NCBI GenBank assembly: GCA_951213105.1
Contig: OX578137.1
Location: 77,844,104 to 77,908,103 of the forward strand
Source of the DNA: Amaurobius ferox
Taxonomy: Eukaryota; Arthropoda; Arachnida; Araneae; Amaurobiidae
Direction of reading: 5' to 3'
Length of the DNA stretch: 64,000 bases
Positions within the stretch are counted from its first letter, which is position 1. Each line of letters starts with the position of its first letter. Shown piece after piece: positions 1 through 11,515 of the stretch. The translations under genes were made by a program, and so were the position numbers. The notes beneath the pieces are model-generated. The model was given only the letters and a program-made list of their open reading frames with translations, made no database searches and was not told the DNA's origin.

Positions 1-139
1 CTTTCCCGGTGACATAATGGCTTACAATATTCACAATGTTCTTGGTATTGAATTAAGGCTACATAAATTGAAATTGCGTGTTTTTGGAAACTTATTAGTC
101 CAAACGGAATAACTGCTCAAAATTATTCATCAAACTCCA

Positions 140-738
140 AAAAATATTTAATTAATATCCCATGAAATAAATAATTATTGACGACTTCTTTGGTGTCAGA
201 ATACAAAATTATTACAAAAAGTAACTTCTTTTGTGAATGAAACGAACTAGACCCACGAGATTAATATTAACAGATGTAACGCGAATTATTGCACATTGAA
301 AGTAACCTTAAGATAGATTCTAGATAAAACATACTACTGTTTTCACTTCATATAATTTTTTCACACAGTTATTGAATATAAAAGAACTTGCAATATATAG
401 AATGAGGTTCGTGCTAGCATTCTAAAATTTATTTCATCCGCTTTTTAATAAAAAATTACGTATGAAATCTTGGTTTATATATCATTATTGAAGGTTTAAT
501 CTTTCAATGAGTTTTTAAAAATTCAATCAAAAATTGGGGTTGAGGGGTCTTTTGAATATTCGATTACATTTAAAATCACTACTTGTCTTGTGTTCACTCT
601 TAATAATAATCGTATCAACTTGCTCTCGGGAAACACCATTTGTGAAATAGTGCATCCACAGGATAACAAACCCACACACATTAACATATGCACGCACACA
701 CACACACACACACACATATATGGTATACATATATAAAA
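140..738 (+). repeat. Diverged copy of the TATAAGGAAAGT-type interspersed repeat
   Basis: From about 175 to 715 this follows the better preserved copy at 33874-34784. Shared landmarks are an ACGAGCTAGA..CCACGAGA segment, a CTAAAATTT..T..ATC.GCTTT..AAT block, a TTATTGAAGGTTT block and a run ending in (CA)n at about 700-716. The terminal hairpin seen in the other copy is absent here. The first 140 bases of the window hold nothing I recognise. No coding potential; the open frames across 523-875 are chance frames through the CA repeat. Confidence 0.5.
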
Positions 739-2112
739 TGGACGCGCTCCGCAAAATAATCCGATAGTAATGAAACTTTACATGCAAACACCTTTAGATC
801 GAATATGCAAATGATCAAAAATTCGAAGCCAATGATTAAATAGTCGGAAATACAGCGTTTGAAACTGAGCACCATGGTGTGTATATAAGGAGCTAACTTT
901 GCTCTCAGGAATAAAACGTGCAGTGAACTTCGATTGCGTTTACGTACCTTGATTGTAACAATGCCTCGCTGGCGAATTCGCGGTCAATACGAGCATATGA
1001 AGGAGTTTGAAATAAAGCGTACGGTCGGACTGAATGAGGCTGGGGGTGAGCACATCTACGAATCACTCGTCATTTGGGTAGGAGCGATGCAGCAATTAGA
1101 AGATGTTGGCAGGAATGGGTCCGCAATGGCAGATATCAGCGGCAAGCGGGCAGAGGACGGTCTAGAGCGACGACTGGATGGGAAGATAGAGCGATTGCCA
1201 GAGCAGCTGTGACAGCACGAAATTCGTCTTTATCAACTATCCAAAGTGTGAGAAACGCGGAAGTGACCACCCGGACCATTAATAGAAGACTGTGGGTGCG
1301 GAATCTATACTCGGGGCGCCCATTACGACATCTACCATTGACCATAATGCACCGTCTACAGCGATTGCGATGATGCTGGGCCCGATCAATGTGGAACTGT
1401 TTCGATTGGGACGAATTGTCTTTAGTGATGAGTCCCGTTTCGAACTGAGTCCCGACGACCAGCGTATTGCCTGGAGACAGCCCGGACATCGTCAGGATAC
1501 TGCTCTTACTGTCACATCCCACACGGCCCGATAATAGGGATTAATGGTCAGGGTTAACATTTCGTTTGATAGCCGGACCCCTTTAATAGTCCTCCATGGC
1601 ACCATCACAGCACAGCGGTACGTTGCCGACATTCTACGACCGGTTGTATTGTCATTCCTTTCGCTACACCCCAGGCTAACTTTTCAGCAAAATAATGCCA
1701 GGCCACACATGGAACGCATCTCTATTGATTATCTGCGCACTTACGACATACTTCCTTGGCCAGCCAGATCCCCAGATCTCTCGCCTATTGAGAACATTCA
1801 GGCTGAGATACGGCGTCGCCTGCTATCATCCCAGAATGTAGACAAATTTGCTCGTTACTTGGAGATCATTTGGAACGACATCCCTCAGAACACCATCCGG
1901 CAACTTTATGCATCAATGCCACGTCGGGTAACAGTTTGTATCAAGGCCAGAGGTCTACCAACGCCACATTGACGTGCTCAATTTGTGTAGATCTTTAAGT
2001 GCAATAAATCCTCCAATTGTTTTGAAATTGTATTCATTTCTTTTACTGTAAATCCACATTACAAGTACCAAATTTTGTCTCATTTGGATAATTATTTCTG
2101 GGTGTGTCGATT
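739..2112 (+). mobile_element. Tc1-like DNA transposon, old copy
   Basis: About 1.37 kb, the usual size for Tc1-like elements. The ends are recognisable but diverged inverted repeats: TGGACGCGCTCCGCAAAATA near 739 against the complement of the right end, TCGACACACCCAGAAATAAT near 2110. It holds one transposase pseudogene in the forward direction. An AATAAA motif lies at about 2003, just after the coding part. Flanks are TA-rich, so the TA target duplication cannot be fixed exactly. Confidence 0.7.
961..1972 (+). pseudogene. Tc1-like transposase, frameshifted
   Basis: Encodes a DDE transposase of the IS630-Tc1-mariner superfamily, which would cut and paste its own element at TA sites. The likely start is the ATG at 961 (MPRWRIRGQYEHMKEFEI). 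After about 30 codons the reading moves to another frame, which carries the helix-turn-helix region (GRSDAAIRRCWQEWV) and the linker GRGRSRATT..EDRAIARAAV at 1074-1373. A third stretch has the first catalytic aspartate in FSDESRFELSPDDQRI (about 1420-1460). Stops lie at about 1532. The last stretch (1544-1972) has TAQRYVADILRP, the DNARPH-equivalent box, LPWPARSPDLSPIEN with the catalytic glutamate, and a normal C-terminus (SMPRRVTVCIKARG). The second catalytic aspartate is changed: the box reads QQNNARPH instead of QQDNARPH. Several frameshifts plus this change mean it is dead. Confidence 0.85.
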
Positions 2113-2141
2113 TTTTTTGTCTTATATATACAGGAGTATAT

Positions 2142-3033
2142 AGGGTGTCCCAAAAACATTGACCTGGGCTTTTATTCGGTAAATATTGATCTTAGACATA
2201 AGAAATTACAAAGTTGCGTAAAAAAGGCACAGAATTTTATGATATCTATAAGAATTTTCAAGGGAATTAAATTTTAAGAAATTCAGAATTTAAATTTTTA
2301 TACGTCCCCCGTTGAAAAACATTTCCAATGAGTAAAATGTGTCCCATACACTAATAAGGTGATGTACAAAATTTCAGCATTTTATCATAAAATGTCCCAG
2401 ATATATGAAAATACAAAAATGCTGACTTAAATCGCTTTTCGATGCATCGACATGGGTTTTCAGAGTGAAAAAATCATGTCGGCAGATCGCGTTTCAGGGG
2501 TGATACACATATTACGAAAGAAAACAATGATTAGATAAATAAATAATAATTTTGCTATTTATTAGTACAAAAGTATCTACAGTGTGTAGAAATAATAACT
2601 TTAAACAAACATTACAAAGCTTTTTTAAAATATTTCCCATTCATGCCAAATATCCATTAAAGAGGCAGATATTATTTGCCTATAATGCATTTCTGCGTTG
2701 CGGCATTTGCACTGTTGCTGTAAACATTTACATTTTAATTAGTGATTAATCCCTCACCAACTTTGTTTAAACATATCTGATATATTTATGGTAAAATGCT
2801 GAAATTCTGCACATCACCTTATTGAAGTTTGGGGCACATGTTACTCATTGGAAATGTTTTTGTTCGGGAGGCGTATAAAAATTTAAACTTTGTATTCTTC
2901 AAATTTAATCACCTGAAAATTTTTATCGATTTCATAAAACTACCTTTTTTTACGCAACTTTATAATTTATTATATATGTCTAAGATCAATATTTAAGGAA
3001 TAAAAGCCGAGGTCAATGTTTTCGGGACACCCT
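2142..3033. mobile_element. Fold-back (long inverted repeat) element, 892 bp
   Basis: The left end AGGGTGTCCCAAAAACATT and the complement of the right end, AGGGTGTCCCGAAAACATT, match closely, and similarity continues inward for about 260 bp on each side (roughly 2142-2405 and 2770-3033). Shared inner landmarks are GATCTTAGACATA, TACGTCCCCCG-like and AATAAGGTGATGT. Both sides are flanked by TATATA, consistent with a TA duplication. The middle (about 2406-2769) has no transposase; the 65-codon frame at 2552 resembles nothing. Probably a non-autonomous DNA transposon. Confidence 0.8.
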
Positions 3034-3680
3034 GTATATATATAAGGATTTCCGAAGCGTTTTCTGAGCAACATCATTTGCAGATTTTAAGATTTAACCG
3101 TAACAGAGAGCTACCGCATGTATTTAGATGCCGAACCGACAAAAAGTTGATCACGCCCAGGTGTCCGCGCCTTCCTTACACAATTTAATGCTGTGTACAC
3201 TTTCCTATATGATAATTATAGACGTGTGAATAGATTGGTGCGTAATTGTCTTGCTGCATGAAGTATTGAGGTCATGGTACAGTATGTCAATATGTATTTA
3301 TGATCTATGCTTTTTGATTCTTTTTGCCATTTAACCTGTGGAATTGACACCGTTAATACAGATTTTGGATTATATATCAAGTGGATTATTCCACGTTTTC
3401 ATGTTCTGTACCTCTTTTTACATCTTTTTAAATTTTGATATACTTTGGTATTCATTTCTTGTCCCATATATCGGCTACCGGGAGTGTTGTCTAGACGAAA
3501 AGCTTGTGTAACCGGGGAGTGGGGGTCACAACCCCCCCCCCCCCGGCCATTCTTTGATATATTGCTTCATTTTACTTGTCTACTTTTCTGGTATGATATT
3601 TCAATCCCCATTGTAGTGCAGCATCGCGCCTTATTTGTGTGGTTTCTGGTATTTTATAATTTGCACGCTTATATTATATA

Positions 3681-3779
<99 letters not shown>

Positions 3780-4702
3780 TATATATATTCGTATTTAAAG
3801 CCATATCTTGAACATACACACCACATTAATAATATCAACTGGCCAAATTTTTATATATATGAGAAAAACCTGCATGAATAAATCTTCTCGACGAATGATA
3901 AAATTAACTACCATTGTTAATTATTCAAATTAGAGAAAATGAAATTCACGATGGACTGACTGACGAAAAAATAAATCTTATTTTAATTTATAAAATGTTT
4001 TTTTTCAATTGTATGTTTGTTTCTCTTTTAACCTCCCCACTCAAATCGAATCAGAACCTAACAAAAATTGTGTTTCTTTTTATTCCTTTTTTTAAAATTT
4101 TTTATGCGATTTTTTTTCGAATATTATCTGGAACTTCCGCTTTTCACTTTTATACAGTTTGACATCGAGTGGTTATTTTTTAGACTTTTAACAAAATGTC
4201 AAAGAAAACCGTAATTATTATTATTTTTTTAATTTGATAATATTTTTATTTTAAGGTTTAATTAAATGTAGTAATCTGTAAAAAAAGATCATCCGCTCTT
4301 CATAATGGCTGACAAAAAGTATGAACATAAAATGATAAGTGCAAACCATGCGAGAAGGGGAGAAAAACGTAATTGAGAGGGAAAATATTGCAGATGGAAA
4401 TTGAGGATATTTCTTCTTATAAATAGATTGTCTATAATTATATTCTTTATGTGCTTTGAATAAAATAAATGGCATTCCGTAAAATGAATTATTAGGTAAT
4501 TTTTCCGTTTAGAATCCATTAAAGTGTATAAAGTCATGCGCTGGGAAAGTCTGAATCTGGGACATTACCATCGATGCAGTCAAAGCATTGGTGTTTTTGC
4601 AATGAGAAGATTGACACTTTTTTATATAAGGCTTCTAGGAAAGTCATTAACCCAATAACTTTGTAAAGAAAGGTTCATAAATGTGCACGTTAGATTTACA
4701 TA
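3034..4702. other. Non-coding stretch with simple repeats
   Basis: Contains a C-run at about 3531-3544 and AT-rich unique sequence. Short open frames at 3445, 3914 and 4251-4537 have no recognisable motif and low-complexity AT-rich composition. I see no gene, RNA or named repeat here apart from the microsatellite entered separately. Confidence 0.5.
3681..3791. repeat. (TA)n microsatellite
   Basis: About 110 bp of almost uninterrupted TA dinucleotides, with one TGTATATATACA variant near 3765. An isoleucine-tyrosine open frame across it on the minus strand is an artefact of the repeat. Confidence 0.97.
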
Positions 4703-4704
4703 TA

Positions 4705-6037
4705 CACTCCGTTGCAAAAAACATATACACCCATAAAATTGAGCTATAGCCGTGAAATTCGGCATGCAAATATTGCTTTAAAAATTATGTAAATTATCAA
4801 ACTGCCAGCGCCAATGATGTTATAGGGCTCATGCAACTAGAATGAGAAAACGTATTGTGCAAAACTTAAAATGACCTCTGTTCTCATTCACGGGCAGTTG
4901 GAACTGGTTTTGATATTGCAAGTTGTGTACAAAGATGTGTCTGGGACGTACTCGACGGCAATGCGATCACTTGTGAGATTTAGAGAGGGATTGCATCATA
5001 GGCCTTAGGGAAACTAGTTGATCCAACAGCCGTATCAGCCCCCATCTTGGCCGGCTTCCTATTGCAGTTCCTCGGTGTTCGCTTCAGTGGATCAGAGACG
5101 GCACATGTAACTATCGCAGAGGCTCAACACACATATATACAGATAACTACTCGAGAGAATCGTGCTGTCATGAGGAGAGGTATGTCTACACCAATGGTGT
5201 CGCTATGAGGCATTCAAATTCATTTGTTATCCTCCATGCATCCTGTATCTAGGGGTACCATTCGGAGACGACTGGCAGGAGGTGGGATTAGGTGTCGATA
5301 TCTCTTTAGGCGGCTACCTCTGACCTCTCAACATTGAAATAGCTGTCTGGGTTGACTCAGACCTCGCTATGCCTCGATAGCGTCCGATCGCATGCATGTT
5401 CTCTTTAGCGACATTTTTGTTTCTCTTTCAGTAATCATGTTCGGCGCATACGTATGTGGAGGAGGACTAGCCAGCGTTCTGATCCCGCTTTTGTTGTCGA
5501 GCGGCACGCGACCATCCTCTAGTTGTGCTAGAACTAATCTGGTGGCTCGCTCTACAGCCGTATGTTCTGTTTATTCACTGAAGAAGCTCAGGTTCCATTT
5601 ACCAATAAGACAACGATTGACAACATGCTGTAAGACATTCTAAAACAATGTATTTGAGAATTAATACCCTCCCAGTGGCATCCAAATCCTCAGACCTATC
5701 AGCAATAGAACACGTCTGGGACGGTAATTGCAACTTTCACATAATACCATTCATTTAGCTGGCCAGTAGCAATATTTGTAGCAGAAACTTCCGCTGAGGG
5801 ACATTAGTAACTTAATTGACTCTAAGTAGCACTACATATCGGCTTGTCTAGCTACCAGGTGATGGTTTACCACTTACTAAAATGTCGTCTTCCTGATGGC
5901 ATCATTTTATTAAAAAATGTGATTTGCTCCTAAATTCTAACCATTTGCATATTTTCTGAAACAATACATACATGCTAAGTTTTTTTTGCGGTAGATCAAT
6001 TGTTTTTGGGTGCATACATTTTTTTTGCAACAGAGTG
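4705..6037 (+). mobile_element. Tc1-like DNA transposon with clear terminal repeats
   Basis: 1333 bp. The left end CACTCCGTTGCAAAAAACAT and the complement of the right end, CACTCTGTTGCAAAAAAAAT, form inverted repeats of about 30 bp that continue to a CACCCA motif on both sides. TA is present at 4703-4704 and 6038-6039, the expected target duplication. The terminal repeat differs from those of the other Tc1-like elements in the window, so it is a separate subfamily. Confidence 0.85.
4930..5740 (+). pseudogene. Heavily decayed Tc1-like transposase
   Basis: Only scattered pieces of a DDE transposase remain, in several frames. At 5398-5440 FSDIFVSLSVI stands where FSDESRF.L would be. At about 5490-5520 a VVERHATIL-like piece matches the segment before the GI(M/V)VWG box of related transposases. 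At about 5680-5730 a WHPNPQTYQQ-like piece replaces WPARSPDLSPIEH, followed by TSGT for VWD. The intact inverted repeats with ruined coding region mean this copy can move only if a related transposase is supplied from elsewhere, or not at all. The helix-turn-helix region is not recognisable by eye. Confidence 0.55.
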
Positions 6038-6512
6038 TATTAAAGTGACTATGCTTGATCAAATAAAAGTGATTGAAACTTAGCTTTGTGAACTTGGCAG
6101 TAACTAAGTTAAAAAAAAAACAATTATAAAGTTGTAGAACATTGACTATCTAGTAGGAATCGACAATAAAACTGAACATCAACGGTGTTGATAAATCTTT
6201 TGTTATTAATTTGATCTGCAAGAATTTATAAATCAAAAATCACTGTTCACATATTTACATTATATCGATAAAATCGATATTAGTTTTTAGTGATATCGAT
6301 TGATGCATTATCCTCAGAGAAAACTGAAACATATACGTTATTACAAAAAAAAGTTGAGCCATGTATTCTATATAATTTATTCCTTGGCCAGTATAAGATT
6401 TTATCACCTTTTTGATTCATTCGTATATTTTTATTAAATTCTTGGTGTACGTAAAATTGAACTTCTCCATAAAATAACTTGAACTTTTAAGATGTCTTTG
6501 TATTGCATTTTT

Positions 6513-7502
6513 AACACATTACAACATAGTTTAAAGTGTTTATGACTTTGTTCATTCTGTCTGTCTGTCTGTCCGTTAGCACGATAACTGCCGTAAAAAT
6601 AGCTTTATCAAAATGAAATTTTAGTATGCTTTTTAGACGGTCTGTGAGACCATCTGAAAAACATACTAAATGAGAATATAGATGAATAATATTATCCTAT
6701 TAGTTTTTTATTGAACCCGGGTTGAAAAAATGAAATACATTGAACCCTATGGGACCTGATGTTTCAAACATTTTTTAAGCGAATTTAAAATTCACAAATT
6801 GCTTCGAAAATTTTAGGAAATATTCAAATTATTCCATAAAATATATAAAAAAAATTTCAGTACAATACTATGTTGGGTAGTTTTCTAAAAGAAAAATATT
6901 TAATATAGGGAGAAAAACAAATTCAATTAAATTCTGACTCTCGTTATATCCTCCAGAAAGAAAAAAAGAGGTGCATTATATAATAAATATCTTTCCAAGA
7001 GTATAATTATTTTATGTATGATAAATGTTTCACATTTTAAAATAAATATGGTAGATAACAATTTTTCAAATTTTTAAATACAATAAATTATTATAGTATT
7101 GTGATGAATGAAACGATTGGAAAAATGTTTATGAATGAAATGCTGCTTTTATATAGAGGCGATTTATATTTTGATGACGTCATTTGCATAAAGTTCATTT
7201 GTTTTCGATGAAGTCTTCAAATATAATAAATTATTGTAGTGTTATGATAATTTTAAAAATATTACCGAGGACTGTATCGCATTTTAGAGATGTTTAAACC
7301 AGGCAATTTATATTTCAATGCCGTCATTTGAATGAAGTTCATTTTGTTCGATGAAGTTTTCAAATAATTAATGTAGTATTGTGATAATTTTAAAATTATT
7401 GCCAAGGAATGCATTGCATTTTAGAGATGTTTGTATAAAATTGCATTGAAGTTGGAAAGTGTTTCATAATCAATGCTTTATGCATGATTGATCTTTCTTG
7501 TT
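6513..7502 (+). mobile_element. Helentron-like non-coding element, copy 1
   Basis: Starts AACACATTACAAC and ends GCATGATTGATCTTTCTTGTT, the same ends as six other copies in the window. Near the left end it has a (GTCT)n tract, then GTCCGTTAGCACGATAACTG, and internally the block TGAACCCGGGTTGAAAAAAT. At 990 bp it is shorter than the 1.3-kb copies and has lost part of the middle. Left-end hairpin, tetranucleotide repeat near the left end, and right-end hairpin together resemble the non-autonomous Helentron-associated elements (HINE/DINE-1 group) of arthropods; the class assignment is inference. Confidence 0.7.
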
Positions 7503-8098
7503 TAAAATAATAATTCAGAGCTAATATGTGGAAAAAGTAGTATAATATAAATTATAGTTCTTACACTAAGGTGAATTTTAAATCTGGTAGAAATAAAAAT
7601 ATGCCAGATTTTCCGTTTTTATACATATTTTAAAAAGTAAAAATGCTATAATCGGAACACGAATGGCATTATACGCTTCTCGTAGTTTTTCATCTTTTAT
7701 TAAAATCTACATCGTTTACAATTTTTTGATCTATAATGGATTTAAATATAATAAATATTATTTTTTGGGGAGAATTTTATAAAATATATTGCTATAATTT
7801 TAAGTATTAGAGTTTTGCCTAAAGACGTTTGAACATATAAAAATAGTGCTACTAAAACATTAGAAACTGCAATATAAAAATGAAGTTTGGCGAAAAAATT
7901 GTGCAGTTAAGAAAAACAAATAATAAAACGTAGAGATACATTATAAAATTATTTGCACATGAAAAGAAATCTTTTGTCAAAAACAAAGCAAAAAAATATA
8001 TATGAAATTTTAATTTCGTATAATTTGAAGACAATGTCTTTTTTATTTTGTTACAGTTATATTACAAAATACATATTACATTAATACGATGGTTTTAA
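7503..8098. other. AT-rich stretch without recognisable features
   Basis: No convincing coding frame, repeat or RNA. The minus-strand frame at 7852-8034 is a low-complexity Phe/Leu-rich chance frame. Confidence 0.5.
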
Positions 8099-8192
8099 AG
8101 AGAAAATACGTTGAAGACCCAGACCGTCCGACTCGTCCAGAGGACTTAGAGTAACTAGTTGGACGGCCGGGAAGGACAGAGAAAATACGTTG
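8099..8192 (-). mobile_element. 64-bp hairpin insert with 15-bp target duplication (hairpin module copy C)
   Basis: AGAGAAAATACGTTG occurs at 8099-8113 and again at 8178-8192, bracketing 64 bp (8114-8177) of much higher GC than its surroundings. Read on the minus strand the insert runs from CCCGG through a stem strand CCGTCC, an inner loop, and the pairing strand GGACGG, then TCTGGGTCTT. This is the same plan as the inserts at 24733, 36406 and 36537 and as the 3' end of the SINE at 61884-62232. A long target duplication without inverted repeats points to target-primed reverse transcription. Confidence 0.75.
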
Positions 8193-8989
8193 TCTTCTTT
8201 TATTCTGCCTATTTGCTTAAAATTGACTAATATTTATATGGTTCAATGGTATTGAAATTTTTAGTCGATAGAGGGGTATTATTCATTTAGTTAATCACCA
8301 AGGAGGATTAGAAAATATCAGCACATAATACAGCTCTAATTTCAGTTATGGCTATTTCGTACTGAATAGCACAAAACCTGTCTGCAGATGCTAGTGTATG
8401 CAATGCTTATATCGTAGATTCATGAAAGTTTTTATTGGCAAACAGAGATACCATTTAAGGGGTAGGGATTGTGTGATTTGGTTGCCCGGCCAAGAATATC
8501 TAAGTTTTCATATTTCTTATATAATTTTTCGTACCGAATCATATTTTTATCGTTAGAACAATAAGCCATCAACGTTTACCCTCTAAATGAATGCCCTCCT
8601 ACAAGAAATTCCGAAAATGGCGTCCCTGTTCATGTCTGTGATCATTGCCATTGTAGCCTCGTATATTCTACCTGAAATTTCAAGACAGTGGCATTTTATT
8701 TTTAAAAACCTGTGCTCTCAAATAATCTGTTAAGAATGATATCAGTTTAGAAATCTAGAAACGAATTATTTTTGCGCTAGTTGCAGCATATAAATAAGAT
8801 GAAATTAATAAGTTAAATATATTAATTGATGCAGAAAATTTAAAGAGATATAGTAAAGCATCCAATACAAACAAAAGTATTCAATTGACTACTAGATAAG
8901 ACTCCAGAGAATGTTAACATATTAATAAGTGAGAAGATAACTATATTAATAAAACTATAAATTACAATTACATATATATGTTTTGAGCT

Positions 8990-9252
8990 TCCAGTATTCA
9001 CGGATTGTAATTTCTGTGCCAAATTTTATTTGAAGAGATGCATTTGTTCATGAGATGTCATTTCTACAGTCCACACGGCCATACCCACGCCCCCCCCCCA
9101 CACACACACATACCCATACATAAAGACATCAACTCAAAACGTTCGATTTGAGTGCAGGAATGCTTCAAACGTGCTTTTCCGTCGAATTCGAATTTTCGAT
9201 ACCGTCACAATAATTTCCCTACACATTATACTACTATGTATATAGGAAAAGT
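8990..9252 (+). repeat. 3' part of the TATAAGGAAAGT-type repeat
   Basis: Follows the last 280 bp of the copy at 33874-34784: CAGTATT.AC.GATTGT, a C-run plus CA repeat at about 9087-9118, TTCGATT.G.G..CAGG.ATGCTT, CGAATTTTCGATACCGTCACAATA, and a degenerate terminal hairpin ending TATATAGGAAAAGT. Confidence 0.7.
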
Positions 9253-9989
9253 AATAATATTGAATCAATCTTTATGCTGCATTAAACAATTAAAATATAA
9301 GCTCACAGAAAATGACTGTGCAATAATAATAAATTAATATATCACGACGTTGGGCTATTTAAATGATAAAAGCATATGATATTTTCGAATACTTTTGGGT
9401 TTCATTCTTTAGTACGGACAAACCGGGAGTTTGACGAAAAATGAAAGCTTAATCAAGGATAAGTTATAATAGTAGTAGCGCTACTGTGAAAAAAGCGAAA
9501 TAAACTTGGAACAGTAACTAATCACTAAATAAATGGACACAAAATAAAAATAAAAGACAAAGCAAAATAAACTTGGTCGGAGATATATGTTGCCATAGAT
9601 TTGGTTAATGATTTGTTTACGTAGGAATTTAGGAATTAGCAAAGCAACACAAAACAATGTGAAGTCGTTTGAGCATGTTTCAAGGAATATACGGATGGGA
9701 TGGGTAAAGTGGTCATGGCGGGTAGAGAGGACATGTACTATTTCTTTATCTTTAATTTTTTTTTTGTCACGTATTGGAAATGAGATATGTCAGTTTGTCT
9801 GAGGTTATGTTTGTTTAGGGTCAGTTTTACATTTAATAAAGTATTTTTAATCGATTCTTCTGTAAGGTAAGTGTGGTTTTTTATACTTATTATTGATTAA
9901 CATTGAACTTTATTAGTCTTTAATCAGAAATTATAAAGTTAATGTTTTGTGCTATATAAATTCATATTTCGAATTGTTCATAGTGTTAG
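9253..9989. other. AT-rich stretch without recognisable features
   Basis: I see no coding region or named repeat. The short frames at 9152 and 9608 have no recognised motif. Confidence 0.4.
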
Positions 9990-9997
9990 TGACGTGT

Positions 9998-10120
9998 AGT
10001 CACAGTTGCGTTATGGAGGCCAAGGTGACCAGCAGTAAGGATGTCAGTAGCCTACTCTCTGGATCCTATGAATATCACTCAGTGAACAAGACAGCTTCCA
10101 AATTATTTGTTGGTATTTTA
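9998..10120 (+). other. Coding-like island, possible exon of unknown gene
   Basis: About 110 bp stand out by higher GC and balanced codon choice: from ATG 10013 the frame reads MEAKVTSSKDVSSLLSGSYE and continues to ASKLF. A CACAG acceptor-like site ends near 10006 but the pyrimidine tract before it is weak. GTTGGT and GGTATTT donor-like sites near 10110-10120 are poor. It could be a first exon, a fragment of an old element, or chance. I recognise no protein family. Confidence 0.2.
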
Positions 10121-10199
10121 TTTATGCCTCAATTTGCGTTTTCTATTTTAAGTCATTACACAAAACATGTGGCATATAAGTAGTGTTTTATAAAGGACA

Positions 10200-11129
10200 T
10201 CGCATAAAAAACAATAATCTTTGTGTCGCAATAACACACCAAATTTGTCAAGTGCGAACCCACTTACCATATCTAAAACAAATACATTACTCAGGAAATA
10301 ACGAATCTTAACATTAAAAAATAATATTTAATCAACATACAATTACGATCAGGAATAAACTTATGGAAATAGCTTCCTAAATAATTACTCTTCCAAAAAG
10401 TGCCCTAAGAGGGGAAGGCTCAGTGTGAGACCTTTATTTTAATCGAAAATACTCAAAAGAACAAGGACTCGACCTTCTTAAAATGAAATTAGAACATACC
10501 TTCTGTATCGTTGATCTGGCATGTTTCGTCACTGCAATTAATAGTTACTGCAGTTAAACGTGCTTAACCTTATTTTTTTGTTCTACACCTCGTCTTATTT
10601 TTTGTCTCAGCAGGACTGCGCCGTAATTCCATCTCATTACTGCAATAGGACTGCACTTCATTTTGGTACTTATGAAATTATTTTCGTTTTATTTCTGCAG
10701 CACTGAACCACATCTCAAGTCCATCTGATCAAGGATCTCCTGCTCTATGTCTTCATTTATTTTTGTTAGGCAAAATAAACTTTTTTTGCTTTGGGTCAAC
10801 ACGCTTTCACCGACTTCCATTGGCTAATACATTTTGCATAAAGTTGGCGTGCCTCTTGGCTAGTTTTTCTGGAGCAATGAAAATTATGCAAGTCTTGGCC
10901 GAAAGTAATTTTTACGTCCAAGTCACCCTCGCTATTTTAACGACATTAATTTATGGGTCGTAACTTCTCAGGCACAAGACTGTCAAACGTGGCGACGCTT
11001 GTCGGAGTCCTTTGTTCGATTAAAAATATACCAAATTGTGCAAAATGGTGTCTTAGTGTCGTATGTTATATTTCAACAAAGTGCGATCTTTTAATTTAAA
11101 ATTGGATTTAATGTACTACTTATGAAAAG

Positions 11130-11130
<1 letters not shown>
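10200..11130. other. Stretch without recognisable features
   Basis: Unique-looking sequence, slightly less AT-rich between 10490 and 11020. The 66-codon frame at 10763-10963 has no family resemblance I can name and no supporting splice or start context. Confidence 0.35.
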
Positions 11131-11204
<74 letters not shown>

Positions 11205-11206
11205 TG
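11131..11206. repeat. (TA)n microsatellite at the left edge of the Penelope-like element
   Basis: TA dinucleotides interrupted once by TTGC. It abuts the start of the truncated element unit at 11207, mirroring the TA array that follows the full unit at 16733-16786, so the element pair sits inside a TA microsatellite. Confidence 0.9.
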
Positions 11207-11389
11207 CAGGCTCTTAGAATCAATAAAATTTGTGATGAAGATTATAAATTAGCGCACTTTATGGAATTATTGAGTACAGCGTCTAATAATGCATATCCCC
11301 CCAAGTTTGTTATTAAAATTATCAACTCAGTGTATCAAATTTCACTCGATAACATCCTAGAAAACATTCCCAATTATAGTGACTAACAT
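11207..11389 (+). pseudogene. C-terminal remnant of the Penelope-like polyprotein
   Basis: Encodes the last 60 residues, from QALRINKICDE to ENIPNYSD, identical to the end of the full-length frame except D/Y and S/T changes near residues 12 and 28 of the fragment. It has no start of its own and is joined upstream to a TA microsatellite, so it is simply the coding end left in the truncated tandem unit. Confidence 0.9.
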
Positions 11390-11398
11390 ACAGTAGGG

Positions 11399-11455
<57 letters not shown>

Positions 11456-11460
11456 ATATA

Positions 11461-11515
<55 letters not shown>

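Noticed and set aside
3631..3819. Open frame of Ile-Tyr repeats on the minus strand; the same at 16639-16890 and 60295-60531.
   Set aside because: Direct translation of TA and CA microsatellites.
4251..4537. Overlapping minus-strand frames of 74 and 82 codons.
   Set aside because: Low-complexity, AT-driven composition, no motif and no context.
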